In this document: piece by piece, positions 34,223 to 44,400 of the stretch
Position numbering within the stretch: the stretch's first letter is position 1
Layout: each line of letters starts with the position of its first letter
Origin: CAYVAP01 sp964343195
GTDB lineage: Bacteria > Bacteroidota > Bacteroidia > J057
DNA: 52,426 bases
Assembly (NCBI GenBank): GCA_964343195.1
Contig: CAYFIR010000034.1
Span: forward strand, 1-52,426
Reading direction: 5' to 3'
Notes under the pieces: generated by a model
What the model was told of the DNA's origin: nothing
The model's input: only the letters and a program-made list of their open reading frames with translations
Databases searched by the model: none
Made by a program: the position numbers and the translations under genes

Positions 34223-35455
34223 ATGAAAAAGCCATTCTTCAAACTCGGTACCCTGATCAGCATACTCGTGTTGATGGTATTGGTAGCCTGTAAAACCGAA
34301 CCTAACCCCCAACCTGAGCCGATTGAGCTCCTTCCCAACCTCGATGGCCTGTACGTAACCGGCACCAGTACCATTGCCTCCGACATCGGCGCGCCAGAGG
34401 CCAAAGTCAACCGTGCCGTCCTGGATCCTGGCAAAGGAGCACAGGTGGACAACATGGAAGGCGTATTTGGCAAGTTCATGCACATCGGAGCCAACAGCAC
34501 CATCACCCTGACCTTCGTCGAGGACTCTGTCGGAACCACCTATGGAGCCAATGGCGGCGGATCGCTCGATAGCGCCATCGTGGCCGGAGGCTCAGTCAAC
34601 GATCTGGTCATCAATGGTGAACTGGTAGCGGACGGTGATCCCATCGAGGTAACCAACGAGGGGCTGTACTACCTCTTCGTCAACATGAACGAGAAGAAGT
34701 TCATCCTGATGGAAGTCAAGGCCAACATCATCGGCGACGCTACTGAACTGCAGTGGGCTGCTGGTACGCCGATCCCATTGAAGTCCTCAGATGTGGACAA
34801 GACCGTATTTGAAGCCACCAATGTACCGCTGGTAGGCGCTTCTGGTTACCGCTACCGCTTCAACGATGGCTGGCACGTATTCGAAGGCAATGCCGTCGTG
34901 ACCCTGAGTAGCCTGGGAGTACCTGATTACGGCGAAGCCTGGAATTCTGGCGTGAACGAACTGGGATACTTCCTTGACAATGCCCCCCAGAAAGAGTCTG
35001 GTATGTTCACCATTACCCTGACCTACGATGCCGCGACCGGAGAGTGGAGCGAGGAGAAAACCAAGACAGGCGATCTGGCCGTGGACTATTCTACCGCCAA
35101 GTTTGGCTGGTTTGGCAATGCCTACTACGCTGACACTACGAATAACACCGAAGGCGCCTGGGACGCCATCCACCACTCCATCACCCCTGTACAGGTGGAC
35201 GACAGTCTGTACAACTGGACCTGGGAACTGGAGCTGATTCAGGACCGCTCATTTGTCATCCGTGAGGATGCCGACGGAGGCACGTGGATCACCTATGGTG
35301 GTGCCAATAAGGTCGGAACTGCCTTCACCGACGACCTCATCATCAAGGAAGATGGACAGGACAATTACTTCGTCGTCCAAGGCGGTCGCTACCTGGTCAC
35401 CTTTACCATCAACACCAATGATGAAGGGCGGACCCTGACCATTGAACCGAAATAA
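34223..35455 (+). CDS. SusE/SusF-like surface glycan-binding lipoprotein
   Basis: 410 residues with lipobox VAC (Cys23), followed by an acidic/proline stretch (KTEPNPQPEPIE) as in surface-exposed lipoproteins. The mature chain is all-beta with repeated Ig-like and starch-binding-like units (YYLFVNMNEKKFILMEVKANIIGDATELQW, TFTINTNDEGRTLTIEP). Tryptophan and tyrosine residues are spaced through the chain (GWHVF, FGWFGNAYY, NWTWELEL). SusE/F proteins of this kind retain polysaccharide at the surface but are not enzymes. Its position after SusC, SusD and the hydrolase supports that role. Sequence similarity to classical SusE/F is distant. Confidence 0.7.
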   Translation: MKKPFFKLGTLISILVLMVLVACKTEPNPQPEPIELLPNLDGLYVTGTSTIASDIGAPEAKVNRAVLDPGKGAQVDNMEGVFGKFMHIGANSTITLTFVEDSVGTTYGANGGGSLDSAIVAGGSVNDLVINGELVADGDPIEVTNEGLYYLFVNMNEKKFILMEVKANIIGDATELQWAAGTPIPLKSSDVDKTVFEATNVPLVGASGYRYRFNDGWHVFEGNAVVTLSSLGVPDYGEAWNSGVNELGYFLDNAPQKESGMFTITLTYDAATGEWSEEKTKTGDLAVDYSTAKFGWFGNAYYADTTNNTEGAWDAIHHSITPVQVDDSLYNWTWELELIQDRSFVIREDADGGTWITYGGANKVGTAFTDDLIIKEDGQDNYFVVQGGRYLVTFTINTNDEGRTLTIEPK

Positions 35456-35487
35456 GCATTTGAACAGATCTGAATAATCAAAACGGT

Positions 35488-35528
35488 GCGTAGGGAACGG
35501 TTGGCTGCCGGTCCGCCCAACCCTACGC
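35488..35528 (+). other. Intercistronic hairpin
   Basis: GCGTAGGG (35488-35495) pairs with CCCTACGC (35521-35528) over 8 bp, around a 25-base loop that has partial GGTTGG/CCAACC complementarity. It lies between the SusE/F-like gene and GH97 without a following T-run. Likely an mRNA processing or stability structure that sets the ratio of binding proteins to enzymes. Confidence 0.5.
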
Positions 35529-35558
35529 CCCCATTCCCTCGCCCCTATACCTAAAGCT

Positions 35559-37604
35559 ATGAAGTCAATACTGCTTTGGACCTGTATCGTGCTCCTGCTT
35601 GCTGGCTGCCAAATGATCGAAACAGGTCGCTTTGAAGTGCAATCGCCCGACGGAAATCTCAGAGTGGAGGTTTCCCTGAACGAAGAGGGACAGCCCTTTT
35701 ACCAAACCTATTACCAGGGCGAGATGGTACTGGATACCTCGCTGTTGGGACTGGACCTGAGTCAGGCTGATGACCTGATCAGCAACTTTGAGGTAATCGG
35801 AACCGCCCGCAATGAGGTGGACGAAACCTGGGAACAACCCTGGGGCGAAGAGCAGTTTATCCGAAACCATCACCGGGAGCTGAGGGTGGAACTGCGGGAG
35901 AAGACAGACCTGGAGCGGCGGCTGGACATCGTATTTCGCGTGTTTGACGACGGTGTGGGATTTCGCTACGAATTTCCAGAGCAAAGTGGCCTGCGCCACC
36001 TCGCCATCCAAAATGAGCGCACCGAGTTCAACCTGGCAGGCGATTTTGGGGCCTGGTGGATTCCGGCCTTTGAAGACAATCGCTACGAATACCTCTACGA
36101 ACGCACCGCCGCCTCCGAGATGGGCAAGGTACACACGCCGGTTACCTTCGAAGCCCACGAACAGCTCTACCTGAGCATTCATGAGGCAGCCCTGCATGAC
36201 TATTCCTCCATGGTCATCGACGCCAATGGCGGTACCCGCCTGCAGAGTGAGCTGGTACCCTATAGCCAGGGCGAAGAAAGCCGGGCTTTTCTGAATGTGC
36301 CGGGACATAGCCCCTGGCGCACCATTCAGGTGGCGCAGACACCAGGGGACCTCATTACTTCCTACCTGGTGCTCAACCTCAACGAACCCAATCAACTGGG
36401 CGATGTCTCCTGGGTCAAACCCGGTAAGTACGTCGGTGTCTGGTGGGAAATGCACATCGGCGCAGGAACATGGGCACCTGGCGAGCAGCATGCCGCCAAT
36501 ACCGCCAACGTGAAGCGATACATCGACTTTGCCGCTGAGCATGGATTTGATGGCGTATTGGTCGAAGGTTGGAACGAAGGCTGGGAAGGAGACTGGACCG
36601 CGAATGGCTCAGCCTTTAGCTTTACCCAACCATATCCCGATTTTGAACTGGACAAGCTCTCTGAGTATGCTGCCGAGCGGGAGGTATATCTCGTCGGGCA
36701 TCATGAAACCGCTGGATTCGTGGACAACTATGAGCAGCAAATGGCCGATGCCTTTCAGCTCATGGACTCTCACGGCATGCGTGCCGTCAAGACCGGCTAC
36801 GTGGAGCACGGCAACCTCCTTTCCAATGGAAAATACCACCACGGACAGGCCTATGTGGAGCACTTTCAGCGGGTGATCCGACTGGCGGCACAGCACCAGA
36901 TTGCCGTCGTCGCCCACGAACCCATCAAGGACACCGGGGAGCGGCGCACTTTTCCCAACATCATCTCGCGCGAGGGCGCACGTGGACAGGAGTTCAACGC
37001 CTGGTCTCCCGACGGGGGCAATCCACCCAACCACGAGTGCATCCTGCCCTTTACCCGCTCGCTGGCGGGACCGCTGGACTTTACCCCAGGCGTCTTTGAC
37101 CTGAGCATCCCCAACAAGCCCTCCAACCGCGTCAACACCACGCTGGCCAAGCAACTCGCCCTGTATGTGACCATCTACTCGCCCATGCAGATGGCCTGCG
37201 ACCTGCCCGAGCACTACGAGCGCTACCCCGATGCCTTTGCCTTCATCAAAGAGGTCGGAGTCGATTGGGAAACCACCAGGGTGCTCGACGGGGCCATAGG
37301 AGAGCACCTGACTGTAGCCCGCAAAGAGCGTGGCACCGACAACTGGTTCCTCGGCTCCATCACCAACGAAACGCCCCGTGAAGTCACCCTGGACTTTGAC
37401 TTCCTCGATCCCGGGCAGCTGTACTACGCCAAGATCTACCGAGATGGCGAGCAGGCCCACTACGAAACCAACCCAGAGGACTACACCGTAGAGACCCGCT
37501 ATTTCCAGCGTGGCGACAGCCTTACCTGCCAGTTAGCAGCCGGTGGAGGGCTAGCCATCAGCCTGTTGGCGGTCGAAGCGGAGATTACTAGTAACGCAAA
37601 TTGA
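35559..37604 (+). CDS. GH97 alpha-glucosidase-type lipoprotein (inverting type)
   Basis: 681 residues with lipobox LAGC (Cys17). Order as in SusB: N-terminal beta-sandwich (about 25-290; FEVQSPDGNLRVEV, FRVFDDGVGFRYEFP), catalytic TIM barrel (about 295-590; WWEMHIGAGTW, HGFDGVLVEGWNEGW) and C-terminal beta domain. Three glutamates fall at Glu383 (GHHET), Glu454 (AHEP) and Glu478 (RGQEFNAW), spacings of 71 and 24 residues. These nearly match Glu439, Glu508 and Glu532 of SusB, so the inverting mechanism with alpha-glucosidase activity is expected. Being a lipoprotein, it may act in the periplasm or at the surface. Followed after 8 bp by the first giant SGNH gene. Confidence 0.93.
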   Translation: MKSILLWTCIVLLLAGCQMIETGRFEVQSPDGNLRVEVSLNEEGQPFYQTYYQGEMVLDTSLLGLDLSQADDLISNFEVIGTARNEVDETWEQPWGEEQFIRNHHRELRVELREKTDLERRLDIVFRVFDDGVGFRYEFPEQSGLRHLAIQNERTEFNLAGDFGAWWIPAFEDNRYEYLYERTAASEMGKVHTPVTFEAHEQLYLSIHEAALHDYSSMVIDANGGTRLQSELVPYSQGEESRAFLNVPGHSPWRTIQVAQTPGDLITSYLVLNLNEPNQLGDVSWVKPGKYVGVWWEMHIGAGTWAPGEQHAANTANVKRYIDFAAEHGFDGVLVEGWNEGWEGDWTANGSAFSFTQPYPDFELDKLSEYAAEREVYLVGHHETAGFVDNYEQQMADAFQLMDSHGMRAVKTGYVEHGNLLSNGKYHHGQAYVEHFQRVIRLAAQHQIAVVAHEPIKDTGERRTFPNIISREGARGQEFNAWSPDGGNPPNHECILPFTRSLAGPLDFTPGVFDLSIPNKPSNRVNTTLAKQLALYVTIYSPMQMACDLPEHYERYPDAFAFIKEVGVDWETTRVLDGAIGEHLTVARKERGTDNWFLGSITNETPREVTLDFDFLDPGQLYYAKIYRDGEQAHYETNPEDYTVETRYFQRGDSLTCQLAAGGGLAISLLAVEAEITSNAN

Positions 37605-37612
37605 ATGAGACG

Positions 37613-40600
37613 ATGAAAAAGTTTACCCTTTTGCTTCTGTGGGCCCTCTGTGGATGGTCCCTTTTGGCACAAAATCAGACCTTCTTCGTGGACTTTGGTC
37701 CCAATGATGTCACCAATGGCAACAGCACCGTCAACCCGGATGCCAATGGTTTTTACTGGAACAACGTAACCAATCCCAGCGCAGCAGGCGGACCCGTCAG
37801 CCTGGTGGATACCCTTAACCAGGTAACCAGCGCCTATGTGCAGGTAACGACGACCTTTAGCTCCAATGGCATCAACCACGGGGGGCTCCTGGCTTCTGAT
37901 CCGACGCTGCTGGGCAACCTGGCCGTGAACACCGCCACACAGGACTATTTCTTCACCACGGGCACCAGCTCCATCGAAATCGGCGGACTGGACGCCGGAG
38001 CAGGCTACGTATTCGACCTGTTTGGCACCCGACAGACCACCATCACCCGAGAAACACAGTACACCCTGACCGGTACAGCCAGTGACGTAGGGGTGCTGCA
38101 AACCTCTGGTGCCGGAATTGGAGATGCCGGGTATGATGGCAACAACAACACCTTCTACACCAGCGGAATCGTCTATGCAGATGGCAGCGGGGTGATCACC
38201 CTGGATGTCAGCGTTTCTGCGGGCGGATTTGCCTACCTGGGAATGATGCGAGTAGTCAGGGAAGTCGCTGCTCCTGCACCCGCCCCCAACCTGATCTCGC
38301 GGTCCTTTTGGCTGGACCTGGGGCCTGACGATGGCACCAATGGCAATGCGACCAGCAATCCCGACGCCAACGGCAACTACTGGAACAACCTGACCAATCC
38401 TTCTACCAGCAGCAGCCCTGTTACCCTGATCGAAAGCGACAATACTGCTTCCACTGTACAGGCCCGCATTGCTTCTGATTTTTCCTCCAATGGCATCCTG
38501 AACGGTGGCCTGCTGTCACCTTCAGCAGCTCTGTTGGATGAATTTGCCATTGGCAGCGCAACCGAGGACTATTTCTTTACCACCGCCAAAGGAACCCTCA
38601 TCCTCGATGGACTCGACACCGACAAGGCCTACATATTAAACCTTTTTGGTACCCGTAACACCCCTCAGACCCGCCTCACCCGCTACACCATTTCTGGTTC
38701 CAATGCGGTGGTGGATTCCCTGCAAACCTCTGGCACCGACCTTGGAGGGGCAGGCGACAACGGTAACAACAGCACTGTACTGGCCAGTGGTCGGGTTCGG
38801 CCTGATGACCAGGGACGCATACAGATCGATGTAGAGGTAAGCGAAGGGGGCTTTGCTTATCTGGGTGCCCTGCGTGTAGACGAAGTAAATGTGGAGCACG
38901 ACTATTATGTGGATTTTGGACCAAATGACGGGACCAATGGCAACGAGACCAGCAGTCCTGACGCCAATGGCCATTATTGGAACAACCTGATCGACCCTTC
39001 TGTCGGAGGCGATACCCTGTATCTGGTCAATGCGAATAACCAGTCAGAGGGGCACTACCTCAAGACACGTTCGACTTTCCTCACCAATGGCATCAACCAC
39101 GGGGGACTACTCAGTCCTTCAGCAGGATTGCTCGACGATTTTGCCATTGCGACTGCGACCCAGGATTACTTTTTCCTGTCTTCCGCCACAGGAACTCTGG
39201 AAGTGGGAGGACTGGACACGACCAAAGGCTACATCTTCCACTTCTTTGGCACCCGAAATACCACCATCACCCGTTCGACCACCTATGACCTGGCCGGGCA
39301 AAACACCTACAGCGGCGACCTGCAAACCTCCGGCACCGATCTGGGCGGATCTGGTTACCACGGCAACAACAGCACCATCCTGGTCTCCGATACGCTTTAT
39401 CCAGACACAGATGGACAGATCGACCTGACGGTGAGCGTTGCCAGCGGCGGCTTTGCCTACCTGGGCGCGATGAAGGTAGAAGAAGTCATTCCGCTGAGAC
39501 CAAGAGTCTCAAACTGCGTGGCCCAGGATCCCCTGCGCATTTCCATCATGGGGTCATCCGTAGCTTTTGGAACTGGAGCGACCAGCAACCAGGGCTACGC
39601 CTACCAGGTCGAGCAGATGCTCGATGCGCGCTTCGCCGGAGGGTTAGGCGCCGACTGGAATGTCAGCAACATTTCCATTCCCGGAAACAGCACCGTCAGC
39701 CTGCTCAACCGCTTTGAAACTGACCTGGTGGACGACTGTGGCTCCTTTGTGGTGTATGGACTCTCGCTCGGAAACGAGGGCATCATCAGCCAGGGTCAGG
39801 CCGCCTTTGACCAGTTCCGGGACAACCTGCTCATCCTCATTGATGAGGCCCGGGCCGAAGGCATAGAGCCCATCATCGTGAACTGCTACCCACGCAACGA
39901 CTACACCGCGACCGAGTACGATTTCACCAAAGACATGAACCTGCTGATTCACGGGTGGGATGTCGCCAGTGTCAACGCGCTGGGAGCGATCGACGACGGT
40001 AGTGGCAACATGGCTGCCGGATACTCTTTTGACGTATCTCATCCGAATGACAATGGACACCTGGAATTTTCCTACGCCTTTGTTCCCTCCATGTTTGACG
40101 CTCTTCAGAGCGGCAAAACCCAGCCCTCAGCGCTGCTCACCAATACGCTGCTGACCGTGGACAAGTCCAGCACCGACTACCAGTTGGAGTTTACCCCAGA
40201 AGGCACCCTGCATTCATTCACCTATGCTTTTGACGTACGCACCAGCGGATTAGGGCCTATCGCGAGCTTCACCACCGATGGGGGAGACTACGCCAGCCTG
40301 CTCATCGACCCGGCTACGGGCGAACTGGACTACCAGCCCAACGGGGTTACCGCTATCGCTGGCGGCACCGTAGTCAACGATGGCACTTGGCACCAGGTCG
40401 TGGTCACGCATTTTTACGCCCAGGGTCAGACGCTTTTCTATGTGGACAATGTCCTGCAGGGAACCCATGCCGAAACCCTAAATCCCGACAAGTTTATCCT
40501 CAGTGAGTCCAATGCTCCGACCGCTGACTACCGCAACTGGTTCGTTTACCGCTCTGGCTTCAATGTCGATGAGGTGAATGCCCTGGCGGGAGGTTCGCTG

Positions 40601-41284
40601 CTCAAGTCCAGCATGGAGCTCTACGCACCCCTCGATCAAAACGCCGTCACCGGTCCCGATCCCCTGGTCAACCTCGCTATGAGCACCAATGACCTGAGCC
40701 AGGAGCCTGCCAGTGAGATCACGGGTACCTTCCCGGTAGAATGGATCTCCTTCGAGGCCACTCCACAGGGGCGCAGCGTGCAACTGGATTGGGTTGTCGC
40801 TAACGAAGTCAACAACGCGGGTTTTGGGGTGGAGATTCGCAGTGAAGATGAGAACGACTTTGAGCAGATCGCCTTTGTTCCCGGTCTCGGTGATCAGGCA
40901 GAGCTTCGCGAATACCGCTACCGCATTGATGAACTTAACCCCGGTACCTACGAGTTCCGCCTGCGTCAGGTGGACCTGGATGGAGCACAGGGATATAGTC
41001 AGGTCCTGACCGCTGTGATAGACGGGCTGGGAAGCAGCTATCAGGTGTTCCCTCAGCCAGCAGGCGAATCGGTCACCATAAGGGTGCAGGCCTCGGCTCG
41101 CGGCAACCTCGATCTGGAATTGCTCGACCTGAGCGGGCGCAGGGTGCAGACCTGGACCATCGGGCTGACCGCAACCGGGCAGCAGGACCTCCTGCTCGAC
41201 CTGGAGCAGGTACCCGCGGGCGTCTATACCCTTAGGATTTCTGACGGAACATCTCTCGAAATACTCCGCCTCAACAAGCAGTAA
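37613..41284 (+). CDS. Giant T9SS-exported SGNH hydrolase with three novel repeat domains (paralogue A)
   Basis: 1223 residues from the ATG at 37613. Signal peptide ends LLAQ (about 20). Three homologous domains follow (about 21-215, 233-423, 430-623), each opening with DFGPNDxTNGN and PDANGxYWNN and including INHGGLL, TATQDYFF, a FGTRxT loop, LQTSG and a closing GGFAYLG. Next an SGNH hydrolase (about 640-820): Ser649 in GSSVAFG, GNE block III, and Asp807/His810 in DVSHP. Then a LamG/concanavalin-like domain (about 845-1020), an FnIII-like unit (VEWISFEA...YRYRIDELNPG) and a T9SS sorting domain ending LRLNKQ. The repeats look like carbohydrate-binding jelly rolls but I do not recognise the family. 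A surface or released glycan esterase is inferred. Confidence 0.8.
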   Translation: MKKFTLLLLWALCGWSLLAQNQTFFVDFGPNDVTNGNSTVNPDANGFYWNNVTNPSAAGGPVSLVDTLNQVTSAYVQVTTTFSSNGINHGGLLASDPTLLGNLAVNTATQDYFFTTGTSSIEIGGLDAGAGYVFDLFGTRQTTITRETQYTLTGTASDVGVLQTSGAGIGDAGYDGNNNTFYTSGIVYADGSGVITLDVSVSAGGFAYLGMMRVVREVAAPAPAPNLISRSFWLDLGPDDGTNGNATSNPDANGNYWNNLTNPSTSSSPVTLIESDNTASTVQARIASDFSSNGILNGGLLSPSAALLDEFAIGSATEDYFFTTAKGTLILDGLDTDKAYILNLFGTRNTPQTRLTRYTISGSNAVVDSLQTSGTDLGGAGDNGNNSTVLASGRVRPDDQGRIQIDVEVSEGGFAYLGALRVDEVNVEHDYYVDFGPNDGTNGNETSSPDANGHYWNNLIDPSVGGDTLYLVNANNQSEGHYLKTRSTFLTNGINHGGLLSPSAGLLDDFAIATATQDYFFLSSATGTLEVGGLDTTKGYIFHFFGTRNTTITRSTTYDLAGQNTYSGDLQTSGTDLGGSGYHGNNSTILVSDTLYPDTDGQIDLTVSVASGGFAYLGAMKVEEVIPLRPRVSNCVAQDPLRISIMGSSVAFGTGATSNQGYAYQVEQMLDARFAGGLGADWNVSNISIPGNSTVSLLNRFETDLVDDCGSFVVYGLSLGNEGIISQGQAAFDQFRDNLLILIDEARAEGIEPIIVNCYPRNDYTATEYDFTKDMNLLIHGWDVASVNALGAIDDGSGNMAAGYSFDVSHPNDNGHLEFSYAFVPSMFDALQSGKTQPSALLTNTLLTVDKSSTDYQLEFTPEGTLHSFTYAFDVRTSGLGPIASFTTDGGDYASLLIDPATGELDYQPNGVTAIAGGTVVNDGTWHQVVVTHFYAQGQTLFYVDNVLQGTHAETLNPDKFILSESNAPTADYRNWFVYRSGFNVDEVNALAGGSLLKSSMELYAPLDQNAVTGPDPLVNLAMSTNDLSQEPASEITGTFPVEWISFEATPQGRSVQLDWVVANEVNNAGFGVEIRSEDENDFEQIAFVPGLGDQAELREYRYRIDELNPGTYEFRLRQVDLDGAQGYSQVLTAVIDGLGSSYQVFPQPAGESVTIRVQASARGNLDLELLDLSGRRVQTWTIGLTATGQQDLLLDLEQVPAGVYTLRISDGTSLEILRLNKQ

Positions 41285-41339
41285 GGCGGCGCAAACGAGA
41301 GGTTGGAGTAAAAACTCAGTCATAAGGCTGAACTGACCC

Positions 41340-41387
41340 GGAGGATGCGGCACGAGCAGAATGACAGTTCCTGGTGTCGCATTCTCC
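41340..41387 (+). other. Strong intercistronic hairpin before paralogue B
   Basis: GGAGGATGCGGCAC (41340-41353) pairs with GTGTCGCATTCTCC (41374-41387) over 14 positions including two G-U pairs, with a 20-base loop. It lies in the 153-bp spacer between the two giant genes with no T-run. It may protect or cut the transcript. The spacer also contains GAGT-AAAA-ACTC upstream. Confidence 0.55.
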
Positions 41388-41437
41388 CCTTTCGAATACA
41401 GGAAAACTTACCTCCCTCTACTAATACTACTGACAAA

Positions 41438-44400
41438 ATGAAACGAATTAGCCTGGCCCTGACGCTCCTCCTGATTGGCATTTGTGCCTGGGGGCAGTCG
41501 CAGACCTATCTCATCGATTTTGGGCCCGATGACCTGACCAATGGCAACCCTACCGTCAGCCCTGATGGCAATGGCAACCATTGGAACAACCTGATCGCAG
41601 AAGCTGCCAATGGCAGCCAGCTCACCCTGGTCGATGTCACCAACCAGTCTTCCACGGCCTATCTGGAGGTGATTCAGCCATTTCTCAAAAACGGCATCCA
41701 GAACGGTGGCCTGCTTTCGCCCTCGGCTGCGTTGCTGGGAGAATTTGCGATAGCTACCGCCACCCAGGACTATTTCTTCACTACCGGAACTTCAGAACTG
41801 GTAATCGGAGGGCTGACGCCTGGCAATGGCTTTGTGTTTACCCTGTTTGGTACGCGGCAAACGACCATCGTGCGGGAGACCCAGTACCTGTTTACCGGAG
41901 CGACCACCTACCAGGGTACGCTACAGACCTCAGGCCCCGGAATCGGAGACGGAGGATATGACGGGAACAATGACACGGTGCTGGAAACCGACACCATCTA
42001 CGCCGATCCCAATGGCGAGATCTCCCTGGAGCTGTCTGTAGCGCAGGGAGGATTTGCCTATCTCGGGCTGATGAAAATGGTGGACCTGGGTGCGGGAGCA
42101 CCTTCCAACCTGCCTCCGGTAGCTGATGCCGGCGAAGACCGCTCTTTCCCCGCTGGAACTGTGGCCGACAGCCTGCTGGGAAGCGGCTCTGACCCGGACG
42201 GCGACAACCTGACCTATGCCTGGACCCAGCTCAGCGGCCCAGGAGTAACCATCGACGACAACACTGCTGCCCGCACCGCCATCAGTGGACTAACAGACAA
42301 CACCCAGTACCAGTTTGAACTATCGGTGAGTGATGGCGACCTGAGCGATGCCGATACCGTCACCCTCACGGTGCGCCGTGAGCAGGTCAGCACCACCCTG
42401 CGCAGCTTCCTGGTTGACTTTGGCCCCAATGACGTGACCAATGGCAACATCACCCTGAGCCCGGATGCCAATGGCTATTTCTGGAACAACCTTGTCGATC
42501 CCACCAGCGGAGCCAACACCGTGAGCCTCAAAACCCTGGGAGCTTTGGCCGCTGATGCGGAAATCTCCATCGTATCTCCACTCATTTCCAATGGCATCCA
42601 GAATGGCGGCCTGCTGGCTCCGGAGGACAGCCTGCTGGGCGAATTGGCCATCGCGACCGCGACCCAGGACTATTTCTACACCGTCAATTCTGGCGAGATT
42701 GCCATCAAGGACCTGAATCCTGGCCGTGGCTATGTGTTTACCCTGTTTGGATCGAGAAATACGGCCTCGGTTAGGAAGACTGAATATGAACTCAATGGAG
42801 CCACCACCTACGTCGATACCTTGCAGACATCCGGGCAGGACATCGGTGGAGTAGGGTACAATGGCAACAACCGCGACGTAGTCGTGACGCCAGTGCTTCG
42901 CCCTGATGCTGCTGGAGTCATTCGCCTGAAAATCACCGTGGTCGAAGGGGGATTTGCCTACCTGAACATGATGCGGATCGACGAGGTGCCTGACAATCCC
43001 GAGTTTTTGGTGGACTTTGGGCCGAATGATGGCAGCAATGGCAACCTGACCCCCAGCCCTGATGGGAATGGAAACTTTTGGAACAACCTGATCGACCCCA
43101 CTGATGGAGGAGATACCCTGGCCTTGGCCAACGCCAAGAATGAACCCACCGGAGCCTACCTGAAGGTCCAGGCACCTTTTAACGCCAATGGCATCAACCA
43201 TGGGGGCTTGCTCAATCCGGATGAAAACCTGTTGGGCGAACTGGCCGTGGCGACCGCAACCCAGGACTACTTCTTCCTGGCAGGCAGCAACGTCGGGACG
43301 CTGGAATTTGGGGGGCTGGATACCGCCAGTGGATACATTTTCAACCTGTTTGGCACCCGAAACACCACTACCACCCGCATCACCGAATATGCTTTCAACG
43401 GTGCAGCGAGCTACGTCGATTCTTTGCAAACCTCCGGTGCGGACCTGGGTGGAATTGGCTACAACGGCAACAACAGCGCGATACTGGTGACCGATACCCT
43501 CTACCCCAATGCGCAAGGGACCATTACCCTGGATATTGCTGTAGCCGAAGGCGGCTTTGCCTACCTCGGCATGTTGAAGATGGAGCAGATCATCCCCGTG
43601 GTAGAAACTGAGCCGGAACAATTGATCGCCGTGATGGGGTCTTCTGTCGCCGATGGGTTTGGCGCCACCAACAGTCAGGGCTATGCCTATGTCTATACCG
43701 AGCTGCTGGAGCAGCGCTACAACGATGGATTGGGCGCGGAGTACAACGTGGCTAATATCTCCATCGGAGGTAACAATACCATCGCCCTGCTCAACCGCTG
43801 GGACAGCGACCTGCTGCCGCTCAACGCTGACTATGTGATTTACGGTCTGTCGCTCGGCAACGAAGGCATCCGCAGCAATGGGCAGAGTGCTTTTGACCAG
43901 TTTCGGGACAACATGCTGGTGCTCATCGAGCGTGCCCGTAGCAATGGCATCGAGCCAGTGGTGGTCAACTGCTATGCCCGCGCAGACTTTGACGCGACCG
44001 ACTACCAGTTTACCAAAGACATGAATGAGCTGATTCATACCTGGGATGTCGCCAGCATCAACTCCCTCGGAGCCGTTGACGACAGGCAGGGACGGTGGGC
44101 TACAGGCTATGAAGCCGATCCGTATCACCCCAATACCGCCGGGCATACGGAGATGAGCTATAGCATCGTGCCGTCTTTGTTTGATGCGCTAAAAGCCGGG
44201 AAAGCCCAGCCGGAAAGAGCTACCGATACCTACCTGACCCTGGATAAATCCTCAGCTAACGAGCAACTGGAATTCACCCCGGATGCCATTGCGCATTCCT
44301 TCACCAGCAGCTTTGACATCCGCACCACAGGCAGCGGCGTGATCAGCACCTATACCACCGATGATGGAGGCTACGGAGCCTTGCGGATCTATGACTTCGA

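Noticed and set aside
35565..36542. 325-residue antisense open frame opposite GH97
   Set aside because: It lies entirely within a strongly supported GH97 coding region and shows no motif of its own.
42320..44146. 608-residue antisense open frame inside paralogue B
   Set aside because: It is a shadow of a high-GC codon pattern and the repeated domains on the other strand; its H/V/G-rich composition and lack of known motifs argue against a real gene.
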